13,997 nucleotides of DNA from Pseudomonadota bacterium. Lineage in GTDB: Bacteria > Myxococcota > Polyangia > Polyangiales > Polyangiaceae. The stretch is from positions 1-13,997 of the forward strand of contig JAEZYO010000028.1 of NCBI GenBank assembly GCA_023419055.1, read 5' to 3'. This document shows, in pieces, positions 1 to 6,578 of this stretch. Position 1 is the first letter of the stretch. Every line of letters starts with the position of its first letter. Under the pieces are notes generated by a model. That model had not been told where the DNA came from and searched no databases. It saw only the letters and a list, made by a program, of their open reading frames with translations. Made by a program: the position numbers and the translations under genes.

Positions 1-1565
1 TTGATCTCGGGAGGTACCCGAACGCGGAGCGGTTCCCCGGTGCGCAAAGGTCCCGCGACCATGCCCGCCCGGTGAGCTCGAGCGAGCTCCGTGAGGTTGC
101 GCACGAAGAGAACGAACGACGCCTTCAGGGGCCAACTCGTCTCTCCGGGATCGAAGCCAATCAACGTGCCGGCTCGACCGGGAACCGAGACGTCGGCGAC
201 GAGGGTGCCTTCACGCGCTCGAAGGAGCGCGGCCTTGGGACCATCCGGCTCGAGCTTGCGTGCGCGCAGCACGTCGACGCCCTCGAGGTTCAGGAAACGA
301 AAGCGCGGATCCGAATCAGCCCAAGAGGTGATGGTCGGCCGCTCGACCGAGTCTCCCACTACCGTTCCGAGACATTCACCGGCGGGGGGGTTCACGATGA
401 CGAAGTCGCCGCCCGGGATCGAGCGCGGGCAACGACCGACGATGACGACCAGCGCGTCCTCCGGGACGTCGCCGGCGTTGAGCGAGGCTTCGGTCGCCCC
501 GAGCGCCTCGACGCTCGGATCGGCGGCGAGCGCGCGCTCGAGCCAGGGACTCGCCTTCGCCGGGGCGAGCACGACCGGCAGCTTTCGCCCGGCGGGCACG
601 CGCAAAAATGCCCGATCGTCCGCGACGAGAGCATCGAACGGCGAGAGGTCGACGCGAAGGCCCGAGCCCACGTCTCCCGGGGCCGCATCGAACGAAAGAA
701 CGAAGGGCGCCTGCTCACCCGGAGCGAGCTCCAGCTTGCGCGAGGAGAGGGGTTCTTGAACGTTCTTCTGCGTGAGTGTCACGAACAGGTCGCGTCGGCT
801 CTTACCGAAGTTCTTCACGACGCCGAACACCTGGACCCGCTCTCGCCCGGTTGCGGGATCCGGCCCCACCGTGATGTCGGTTCGGATGATGGCGGCGTTC
901 TCCGCCGGCTTTCCCACCGTGACGAGGTCGATGGGTACGCTCGAGTAGGAGAGCGCGTCCTGATCGGCGACCGCGCCGTCCGTGATGACGACGATGCGGC
1001 TCTTGCCCGAGCGAGCGCGCAGGTGGTCGCTGGCTACCGCGACCGCCCGACCGAGGGCTCCCTCGACCTCGTGGGCACTGAGGCGCTGCAAGGCCCGCTC
1101 GACGCGGGAGCGATCACGGTCGAGAGGAGCCACGATCCTGGGCTCTCGACCCGCGTCGATGATCATGACCTGAGTCCCCGGCGTGAGCGACTTCAGCACC
1201 GTCAGCGCGGCCGCCTGAGCCTCCGTGAAGCGAGGCTTGCCGTCGCTGCCGAGCGTGGTCATCGAAGCGCTCGTGTCGAGCACCAGGGCGACATGACCCG
1301 CCTCGAAGTGAGCCTTTCGGCTGACTGGGTCCGCGAGTGAAAGGGCGAAGAGCGCGATCGCGAGCGACTCGAGCACCAGCGGCACCTCGGCTCGCAGGCG
1401 GCGAAAGGGATGGCGCGCGAGCAGATCCCGCTCCGCCGCCGCCCAGAGCCACGTCGAGGGTACGCGCAGGCGCTTGCGTCGGATCCTGAGGATGTAGAGC
1501 AGGATCAGGGGGCCGAGCAGGCTCAGAAGCCAGAGGCCGTTGGGGCTACGAAGCTCGAAGGGCAC
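1..1565 (-). CDS. BatA-like membrane protein with VWA domain (partial)
   Basis: My translation of the minus strand is open from a GTG at 1565 to the left edge: 521 codons with no stop, so the C-terminus lies outside the window. Residues 1-26 (MPFELRSPNGLWLLSLLGPL and on) match the N-terminal segment of BatA/aerotolerance-type proteins: a short lead, a membrane helix, then a basic RIRRKR stretch. A second helix lies near residues 60-78. A VWA domain follows, with an intact MIDAS motif DTSAS at 97-101 and a VVITDG strand further on. The later part looks beta-rich and has no recognised enzyme motif. GAGGT at 1574-1578, 8 nt upstream, supports the GTG start. It lies 37 bp downstream of the DUF1415 gene on the same strand. 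BatA proteins usually accompany MoxR and DUF58, both encoded further right here. The family call is firm; the cellular role is inferred. Confidence 0.85.
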   Translation of the reverse strand, partial: MPFELRSPNGLWLLSLLGPLILLYILRIRRKRLRVPSTWLWAAAERDLLARHPFRRLRAEVPLVLESLAIALFALSLADPVSRKAHFEAGHVALVLDTSASMTTLGSDGKPRFTEAQAAALTVLKSLTPGTQVMIIDAGREPRIVAPLDRDRSRVERALQRLSAHEVEGALGRAVAVASDHLRARSGKSRIVVITDGAVADQDALSYSSVPIDLVTVGKPAENAAIIRTDITVGPDPATGRERVQVFGVVKNFGKSRRDLFVTLTQKNVQEPLSSRKLELAPGEQAPFVLSFDAAPGDVGSGLRVDLSPFDALVADDRAFLRVPAGRKLPVVLAPAKASPWLERALAADPSVEALGATEASLNAGDVPEDALVVIVGRCPRSIPGGDFVIVNPPAGECLGTVVGDSVERPTITSWADSDPRFRFLNLEGVDVLRARKLEPDGPKAALLRAREGTLVADVSVPGRAGTLIGFDPGETSWPLKASFVLFVRNLTELARAHRAGMVAGPLRTGEPLRVRVPPEI

Positions 1566-1573
1566 GCCGCGGG

Positions 1574-1578
1574 ACCTC
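1574..1578 (-). promoter_or_regulatory. Ribosome binding site for the BatA-like gene
   Basis: The minus strand reads GAGGT, 8 nt before the GTG at 1565. The encoded protein begins with the conserved BatA-type N-terminus immediately after this GTG, so the site helps fix a non-ATG start. Confidence 0.55.
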
Positions 1579-1602
1579 GGGTCAGAGGGTGCAGGACAAG
1601 GC

Positions 1603-2295
1603 CTAGAGCATACCCGCGGCCGCCCGTTCGGCGAGTGCCCGATAGCTCTCGTCGCGATCTCGACGCAGATCGTCCAGAACCTTACGCACCTCTTCGAGCC
1701 CGACTTGCTCGACCGTCTCCCAATTGGTCTTCGCGACGTGCTCGCGGAGGGTCTCGGGGCGGCGCTCCGTGCGCCCGAAGGGGCCGAAGAGCTGCACGTC
1801 GAAATACTCAGTGCCCTGCGAAAACTGCCCCCGTACGCCTTCCAGCGCCGTGTGGCGGACGAGCTGGAGCGTGGGATCCGGGGTGCGTCGCAGGAACGGG
1901 ATCAGCCGCTCCGGATCGGCGGTGTCTGGCTCGGCCTCCGGATGGAAGGCCGCCATGGCAAAGGGGATCGCCCCTACCTCGTGTCGATCGGCGTCGAGCT
2001 TTCGGAGCTGCCGCGCGAAGTGCTCGAAGTCGAGCCTACCGAGGGCGAGACGAGGGTAGACGAGGAAGGCGACTTCGACGTCGACGTCACCCGCGAGCTC
2101 GGCCATCCCGCTCAATGAAGCCTCGAACTCAGTGGGGCTATCCTGCAATAAGATCAGGGTTTTTACGCGGCCTTCGCGCAGGGAGCGCGCTGCCCACGGG
2201 CAGAGGTCGAAGCGCTCCACCACCTCGCTCACGTAGCGCTCGCTCAGGCGGCGCGCTTCTCGGGTGAGCTCCTCCTCGTACGTCATCGCCCACAT
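1603..2295 (-). CDS. DUF1415 family protein
   Basis: This is a 230-residue soluble protein with no signal peptide or membrane helix. It matches the DUF1415 family by three blocks: ERFDLCPWA at about 27-35 (the family's NLCPFA-type N-terminal motif); a central block at 112-147 containing FAMAAFHPEAEP and then RRTPDPTLQLVR; and a C-terminal EHVAKTNWETVEQVG near 185-199, in place of the family's usual NIATLR-type end. The family has no established biochemical function, and I assign none. The start is uncertain. ATG at 2295 (MWAM...) is used here, but a second ATG at 2286 (MTYEEEL...) is equally plausible. Neither has a good Shine-Dalgarno; an AAGGAG lies 19 nt before the first ATG, too far to be convincing. 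The BatA-like gene follows after 37 bp on the same strand, so the two may share a transcript. Confidence 0.85.
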   Translation of the reverse strand: MWAMTYEEELTREARRLSERYVSEVVERFDLCPWAARSLREGRVKTLILLQDSPTEFEASLSGMAELAGDVDVEVAFLVYPRLALGRLDFEHFARQLRKLDADRHEVGAIPFAMAAFHPEAEPDTADPERLIPFLRRTPDPTLQLVRHTALEGVRGQFSQGTEYFDVQLFGPFGRTERRPETLREHVAKTNWETVEQVGLEEVRKVLDDLRRDRDESYRALAERAAAGML

Positions 2296-2561
2296 CGTAC
2301 CAGACGAACGGGTGCTCCTTCCGAACGCGTGTTGCCGTCACGGACGAGGCCTCCTCCCGAGACCCTCTCCGCGAGCTCCACGAGCGCTTCGAACGCTCGC
2401 CGCGTGAATCGCTGATCGAGCTGTTTTCTCGCTGATTCATCGCTTCGCGCGCGCTCGGGATCCTGCGCGTGACGGCGCCTCGTCACGCGTCCTCGACGGG
2501 TCGCTACGAGCGCGTTCGAGTCGTCGTCGAAGATGTGACGACGGGCCTCGACGCGGCACAT
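2283..2561 (-). CDS. Doubtful small ORF upstream of the DUF1415 gene
   Basis: This is a possible 92-residue hypothetical protein that I do not recognise. In its favour, its TGA stop overlaps the second ATG of the DUF1415 gene as an ATGA junction, the arrangement seen between real genes elsewhere in this window. The second half also contains a helix-like stretch, RRAFEALVELAERVSGGG, near residues 54-71. Against it, no Shine-Dalgarno precedes the ATG, third codon positions are noticeably poorer in G/C than in neighbouring genes, and the first half is an arginine-rich string typical of non-coding frames in GC-rich DNA. It is more likely non-coding than coding. Confidence 0.18.
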   Translation of the reverse strand: MCRVEARRHIFDDDSNALVATRRGRVTRRRHAQDPERARSDESARKQLDQRFTRRAFEALVELAERVSGGGLVRDGNTRSEGAPVRLVRCGR

Positions 2562-2670
2562 CCGAGCGTTGAACGAAAAACACTGACTTGACGAGCAGCA
2601 TTCATGGATTGCAGAGTGTCCATCTGAAAGCGCTCCGCGTGAGTGCTGCTACACAAAAGAGGACGGACTA
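2296..2670. other. Intergenic spacer upstream of two divergent genes
   Basis: These 375 bp separate the DUF1415 gene (minus) from the small basic-protein gene (plus), so promoters for both are expected here. The section from about 2565 to 2670 is clearly less GC-rich than its surroundings. It contains TTGACG at 2588-2593, a reasonable -35-like hexamer, but I see no good -10 partner at 16-18 bp. A short inverted repeat, ATGGA...TCCAT, lies at about 2604-2623. The left part holds a 92-codon minus-strand open frame (2283-2561) with mediocre third-position GC and no ribosome binding site. I see no RNA gene or mobile element. Confidence 0.5.
2658..2663 (+). promoter_or_regulatory. Ribosome binding site for the Lys/Ala-rich gene
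   Basis: AGAGGA lies 7 nt before the ATG at 2671. This is one of the better Shine-Dalgarno sites in the window, and it supports the very short, low-complexity reading frame being translated. Confidence 0.6.
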
Positions 2671-2865
2671 ATGGCCGTACGGAAGAAGAAGGCGAGCAAG
2701 AAGGCAGCCCCCGCTGCTGTCGCAGCTCCCGCCAAGAAGAAGGCGAAGAAGAAGGCGAAGAAGACGGGTCGCAAGAAGAAGGTCGCGGCAGCTGCTGCAC
2801 CTGAGGCGCCCGCCGCCGCTCCCGCCAAGAAGAAGGCGAAGAAGAAGCGGAAGAAGAAGGCGTGA
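2671..2865 (+). CDS. Small Lys/Ala-rich, histone H1-like basic protein
   Basis: This is a 64-residue protein containing 25 Lys, 23 Ala, 3 Arg, 5 Pro and a single acidic residue (Glu), so it is extremely basic. It has no globular domain; it alternates Lys clusters (KKKAKKK type) with Ala/Pro linkers. The segment PAKKKAKKK occurs twice, encoded by a 30-bp exact direct repeat. All 25 lysines use AAG. Composition resembles bacterial histone H1-like proteins (Chlamydia Hc1/Hc2 type) and the basic tails of some nucleoid proteins in myxobacteria. Binding to DNA, RNA or another polyanion is therefore inferred, not shown. AGAGGA 7 nt upstream supports the start, and a second stop (TAG at 2868) lies just after the TGA. 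The gene is the only plus-strand gene left of 11664 and sits between two parts of a minus-strand envelope cluster. Confidence 0.8.
   Translation: MAVRKKKASKKAAPAAVAAPAKKKAKKKAKKTGRKKKVAAAAAPEAPAAAPAKKKAKKKRKKKA
2725..2754 (+). repeat. 30-bp direct repeat, copy 1
   Basis: The 30 bases are identical to 2818-2847 and lie 93 bp (31 codons) upstream in the same reading frame. They encode APAKKKAKKK. Single-base differences border the repeat on the left, and the sequences diverge on the right. Confidence 0.85.
2818..2847 (+). repeat. 30-bp direct repeat, copy 2
   Basis: This is the second exact copy of 2725-2754, in the same codon phase, encoding the last APAKKKAKKK of the small basic protein. 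Because the codons themselves are identical, recent internal duplication or repeat expansion is more likely than convergence. Confidence 0.85.
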
Positions 2866-2918
2866 ACTAGTCGGTGGACGCGGGCGTCGTTGCGGAAGTC
2901 GTAGCGGCGCTCGCGGGT

Positions 2919-2953
2919 CACTCGCCAGAGTAGTGGGCTCGGCCTGGCGAGTG
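2919..2953. terminator. Inverted repeat between convergent genes, possible bidirectional terminator
   Basis: CACTCGCCAG (2919-2928) and CTGGCGAGTG (2944-2953) form a perfect 10-bp stem around a 15-nt loop. It lies 53 bp after the stop of the Lys/Ala-rich gene and about 30 bp beyond the stop of the convergent DUF58 gene, where a shared terminator is expected. There is no T-run on either side, so it is not a classic intrinsic terminator. It could instead be an RNA 3'-end stabiliser or a protein-binding palindrome. Confidence 0.4.
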
Positions 2954-2983
2954 CGAAGCGTGACGGTATCTTCGAGTTCGAGG

Positions 2984-3877
2984 TCAGTCGATGGCGCGAG
3001 AGACGACTCGCCGCACGACGCCCTCCAGGTTCTCGTCGGTACGCGCGCGAACGTAGGCAGCCCCGTGGCGTCTCGACCAGGCGCGCAGCTCTTCGAGCAA
3101 GCCGGCCAGGCGCGCGGCGTACGCTTCGAGCGCCGAAGCGTCGATAGCGACCTCGACCAACTCGCCGGTTTCAGCGTCTTCGAGGCTGAAATCGCCGTCG
3201 ATCCGCGGAGCGAGCTCCTCCTCGGCGAGCACCTGGACCAACACCACTTCGTGCCCTGCGGCGCGCGCTTGCGTGAGAGCGCGAGTGACGGGACCGGGGT
3301 CCAAGAAGTCGCTCAGCACGACGAGCAGCCCGGGGCGTGACGCGCGCTGCAGCGTGACAGCGACTGCGCGCGCCAGGTCCGCGCGACCCGAAGCACGCGC
3401 CTCTTCGAGCTCGCGCAGCAGCGAGCCCAGCGCGCTGCGACCGCGGCGGACGGGGAGCGCTCGCTCGATGCCCGCGGTGGTGCTGTCGTCGCGCTCGCGC
3501 GCGATCAAGAGCTGAGCGCGCTGTGAGCCTGCGAGCGCCATGTAGCCGATGGCGGCCGCGAGCTTGCGCGCGGTCAAGAACTTGTTCGGTTCACCGAAGT
3601 CGAGCGACGACGAGGCGTCGAGTAACAAGCGGACGGCGGCGTCCTCGTCGTTCTTGTAGAGCTTGGTGACGGCCTGCCCGCTCCTCGCGTAGGCGAGCCA
3701 GTCGATGCGGCGGAGGTCGTCGCCCGGCGCGTAGCCGCGGTGCTCGAGGAACTCGGCGCTCGAACCGCGACGAGCCGCGGAGCGCTCGCCCATCTCACCG
3801 GAGCGAGTCCTGATCGAGAGCCGCCGGCGCAGGAGCTCGAGCTCACGTACGAAGGCGGGATCGAGCAGCTCGGTCAT
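2984..3877 (-). CDS. DUF58 domain protein (VWA-like, cytosolic)
   Basis: This is a 297-residue protein with the DUF58 signature at about 42-67 (EFLEHRGYAPGDDLRRIDW, then A.ARSG). A VWA-like core follows, with strand RLLLDASSS at 83-91; the DxSxS metal-site motif (D87, S89, S91) is intact. A second core strand, LLVVLSDFLDPG, lies at 184-195. No membrane helix is predicted, unlike the longer DUF58 proteins that carry N-terminal helices. DUF58 proteins are usually encoded beside MoxR ATPases and are thought to be their partners or clients; the exact activity is unknown. The ATG at 3877 overlaps the stop of the ABC permease gene as ATGA, which fixes the start and suggests coupled translation. GGAGG lies 13 nt upstream. 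It is the last gene of the overlapping block. Confidence 0.9.
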   Translation of the reverse strand: MTELLDPAFVRELELLRRRLSIRTRSGEMGERSAARRGSSAEFLEHRGYAPGDDLRRIDWLAYARSGQAVTKLYKNDEDAAVRLLLDASSSLDFGEPNKFLTARKLAAAIGYMALAGSQRAQLLIARERDDSTTAGIERALPVRRGRSALGSLLRELEEARASGRADLARAVAVTLQRASRPGLLVVLSDFLDPGPVTRALTQARAAGHEVVLVQVLAEEELAPRIDGDFSLEDAETGELVEVAIDASALEAYAARLAGLLEELRAWSRRHGAAYVRARTDENLEGVVRRVVSRAID

Positions 3878-5547
3878 CGCGCGGAAGCTGCCTCCGGTCC
3901 CTGGGTTTCGACGGCCACTGCCTCCTGATCCAGGGCAGTTTCCAGCTGTTCGCGCAGGGCGCGCTCCTCTTTCACGCGCCTTGCGCTCGTGCTCGCAGCG
4001 AGCGCGAGGAGCCCCAATCCGAGCAACAACCACGCCGCAGCGCAGACCGTTCCGGCGGCGAGCGCGGCGTCCCGGTCGGAGCTCGTTCGAGTGACGGCCT
4101 CGAGCAGGTAGAAGGCGTACGCGGGCGAAGGTGCGGCTACCACCATGGCGTCGGTCCCACCGGCGAAGACACCGGCGATGGCCATGATCACCCAGGGGCC
4201 CACGATGGCGAGAAAGAGCGCCAGGAGGAGCAGAACGCGCGGCACCGAAGCGCTCGGTGAGCGCGCGCGCGCCCAGGCCCCGAAACCGAACACGAACACC
4301 AGGAAGGCGAGTGCGTAGCCGCCGAAGGCGATGACGCCTTCGACCTTGCTGCTGCCGGTCACGGTGAGCGCCCCCACGAGCACGACCGAGAGGAAGCTCA
4401 CCGCCGCAAGCCAGAGCAAGAGTGACGCCGCGTTCAGCACGCCGGGGCCGAAGTAGCGTCGCAAGCGGGATGCGTTCTCGCGCGCCCAGTGCACCCGGAC
4501 CCGATGCGACGGACCCAAGGGCTCTCCGGTCATCAGGAAGGCTGCGAAAATGTAGAAGACGAAGAGCAGTAGCAGCCCGACGACGAACCACCCCATGTCT
4601 CTCGTGGCGATGCCCGGCATGACCGCAGCGAGCGTCAGCCCGAACGCCGAAACCAGCGTCCAGACGCGCAGGCGAGTCGAGCTGTCGTCGCTCGCGGGCG
4701 CCATGTTCGCGATCGTGACCTCGTAGAACAACCAGGCCGGGATCAGGGTGAGCGCGAGCGGGGCAAGCAGCAGGAAGGCGACGTATTCGAGGCTGAAATC
4801 CGCACGAACGTAGGCGGAGGGCAGCCAGACCGGGGCACCGCCGCCGACGCCTGGCCAGAGCTCGTTCGCGGCGAAGCTGAGGCCGACGCCGCCGCCCACG
4901 TACACCGCGATCGAGCAGCAGATGGCGACGAAGAGCGTGACCAGGATGCAGAGCGCCGGGCTCGCGAATTTCGAGCTCATCGCCAGCCCGAAAGCCGTGC
5001 TCTCGCAGGCGAAGACTCCGAGCAGCAGGAACGCGAGCACGATTTCGCTCGCCGTCACGCCACCGAAGAGGAAGGGCAGCGCTCCCACCGGCGCGAGCAT
5101 CACGATGTAGAGGGAAATGTAGGTGAGGGCTGCCAGGAACTTGCCGCGCGCGATCCGCGCGGCGCCGAGGCCCGTGAGCTCCAGCGCCTCCCAGGTTCGC
5201 CCGCTTCGCTCGCTCGCGATGGTGCTCGCTGCGACCGCCGGGCCCACCCAGGTGACCACGGCGAAAGCCAGCGAGAAGAAGGTGTGGAACAACGCCGCGC
5301 CGACGCGTGCCGGCTCTGCGCTCGTACTGGCGATGCCCCCCACCGAACAGATGAGGAGCGTCACCATCGCCGTCAGGGTAGCCAGGATGACGGGCGTGCG
5401 AGAGAGCCTCGCCGCCTGGCGCATCTCGCGCATCCAGACCGGGTTCGGGTCGCTGAAGAGCCGAGCGAAGTTGGCCTTGAAGCGGCGTGCGCCTCGCACC
5501 GAAGGCGGCGGCGGGGGGAGCGAAGCCGTGCCCGTCTGGACGCTCAT
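3874..5547 (-). CDS. ABC-2 type transporter permease, about 12 membrane helices
   Basis: This is a 557-residue integral membrane protein. After a Pro-rich N-terminus (PPPPP at 11-15) and the segment NPVWMREMRQAARLSR at 35-50, typical of ABC-2 permeases, I count about 12 hydrophobic helices, near 53-71, 85-109, 138-162, 166-190, 196-220, 253-277, 294-312, 319-340, 371-395, 403-424, 436-461 and 498-518. ASERSGRTWEALELTGLG at 111-128 matches the cytoplasmic coupling region of these permeases (ER..G..E.L..T). The C-terminal 40 residues are charged and cytoplasmic. Twelve helices suggest a fused double permease, but a more divergent arrangement is possible. Its ATG overlaps the stop of the ATPase gene by ATGA and its stop overlaps the DUF58 start, so it is the membrane half of the transporter encoded here. 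The substrate is unknown. Confidence 0.9.
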   Translation of the reverse strand: MSVQTGTASLPPPPPSVRGARRFKANFARLFSDPNPVWMREMRQAARLSRTPVILATLTAMVTLLICSVGGIASTSAEPARVGAALFHTFFSLAFAVVTWVGPAVAASTIASERSGRTWEALELTGLGAARIARGKFLAALTYISLYIVMLAPVGALPFLFGGVTASEIVLAFLLLGVFACESTAFGLAMSSKFASPALCILVTLFVAICCSIAVYVGGGVGLSFAANELWPGVGGGAPVWLPSAYVRADFSLEYVAFLLLAPLALTLIPAWLFYEVTIANMAPASDDSSTRLRVWTLVSAFGLTLAAVMPGIATRDMGWFVVGLLLLFVFYIFAAFLMTGEPLGPSHRVRVHWARENASRLRRYFGPGVLNAASLLLWLAAVSFLSVVLVGALTVTGSSKVEGVIAFGGYALAFLVFVFGFGAWARARSPSASVPRVLLLLALFLAIVGPWVIMAIAGVFAGGTDAMVVAAPSPAYAFYLLEAVTRTSSDRDAALAAGTVCAAAWLLLGLGLLALAASTSARRVKEERALREQLETALDQEAVAVETQGPEAASAR

Positions 5548-6578
5548 TGCAGATCCCCGCGCGTGACCTCGAGGAAGATACGCTCGAGCTCGTTGCGTTC
5601 GGGTTCGACGCCCACGACGCCGACCCCGTTCGCGACCATGTGCCTTACCACCTCGGCGACGAAGCGTTCGTCACCGACGTACGTGATGAGGATCATCCCC
5701 CCGGCGCCGGGCTCGATGTTCTCGATCCCGCTGCCGCCCTGGAGGAGGGGCACCACCGCATGCGCGTCGCCCAGGATGCGTAGCTTCAGCCGCTTGCGCG
5801 TGCTGGGCGGGATGGGCGCGCCACCCGCCGTCGTCGCGCTCCCGTCCGGGTTCACGTCGCCGACCTGGGCTACCGCGCGAGAACCGGCGAGGCGTTCGGC
5901 GATTTCGCCAATCGGACCCGCTACCACGAGCCGCCCCTGCTCGAGGATGCCTACCGAAGTGCAGACGTCGCTGAGCTCCGTGAGGATGTGGCTCGAAAGG
6001 AAAATGGTCTTGCCGAGCTGACGGAGCTCGAGCAGGAGGTCTCTCACCTCGATGCGAGCTCGAGGATCGAGATCGCTCGCCGGCTCGTCCAAGATGAGGA
6101 CCTTGGGGTCGTGGAGCAGGATGCGGGCGACCTGAAGGCGCTGCTTGTTTCCCTTGCTCAAGGTCGCGACGAGGCGATCTTCGAGCTTCTTCAGATCGGT
6201 GAGCTCGATGACGGCGTCCACCACACCCGGATCCGGAATGGCGTAGGCATCCGCGTAGAACTCGAGGAACTCGCGCGCGGTGATGCGCTCGTAGATGCCG
6301 GCGTGATCCGCCATGTAGCCGATGATGCGCCGCACCTTGTCGGGATCGACACCGACGTCGATGCCGTCGACCTCGATGCGTCCCGCCGTGGGCTCGAGCA
6401 GCGTGGCCATGGCGCGGATGGTGGTCGTCTTCCCGGCGCCGTTCGGCCCGATGAAGCCGAAAATTTCGCCGTGATTCACGTCGAAGCTCACGTCGCGCAG
6501 GACGTCGAGGTTGCCGTAGCGGTGCCACAGGTGGCGAACGCGAATGGCCGGCGGGGGCGGCGCGTAGCTTTCGGTCAC
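5544..6578 (-). CDS. ABC transporter ATP-binding protein
   Basis: This is a 344-residue ATPase subunit. Walker A GPNGAGKT is at 44-51, the signature LSKGN at 140-144, Walker B VLILDEP at 160-166 and the H-loop SSHIL with H197. The usual Q-loop glutamine is replaced: GYMADH at 87-92 puts Asp where Gln normally stands. This is seen in some ABC-2 type ATPases. A Gly/Pro/Ser-rich linker (about 231-260) separates the nucleotide-binding domain from a C-terminal domain of about 85 residues, a layout common for ATPases paired with ABC-2 permeases. The GTG start at 6578 forms a GTGA overlap with the stop of the 682-aa gene, and GGAGG lies 6 nt upstream; longer in-frame alternatives upstream lack this support. 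It should energise the permease encoded directly downstream. Direction and substrate cannot be told. Confidence 0.93.
   Translation of the reverse strand: MTESYAPPPPAIRVRHLWHRYGNLDVLRDVSFDVNHGEIFGFIGPNGAGKTTTIRAMATLLEPTAGRIEVDGIDVGVDPDKVRRIIGYMADHAGIYERITAREFLEFYADAYAIPDPGVVDAVIELTDLKKLEDRLVATLSKGNKQRLQVARILLHDPKVLILDEPASDLDPRARIEVRDLLLELRQLGKTIFLSSHILTELSDVCTSVGILEQGRLVVAGPIGEIAERLAGSRAVAQVGDVNPDGSATTAGGAPIPPSTRKRLKLRILGDAHAVVPLLQGGSGIENIEPGAGGMILITYVGDERFVAEVVRHMVANGVGVVGVEPERNELERIFLEVTRGDLQ

Noticed and set aside
72..1340. 422-codon plus-strand open frame
   Set aside because: It is antisense to the BatA-like VWA gene, whose motifs (BatA N-terminus, DTSAS) are clear on the minus strand. 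The product is a low-complexity Arg/Asp-rich string typical of shadow frames in GC-rich DNA.
2588..2617. Sigma-70-like promoter with TTGACG before the basic-protein gene
   Set aside because: The -35-like hexamer is good, but no -10 hexamer with more than three matches lies 16-18 bp away. It is mentioned in the spacer entry only.
3878..4591. N-terminal extension of the DUF58 frame to an upstream ATG at 4591
   Set aside because: The extension is a shadow frame of the ABC permease gene. DUF58 homology begins at the ATG at 3877, which overlaps the permease stop as ATGA.
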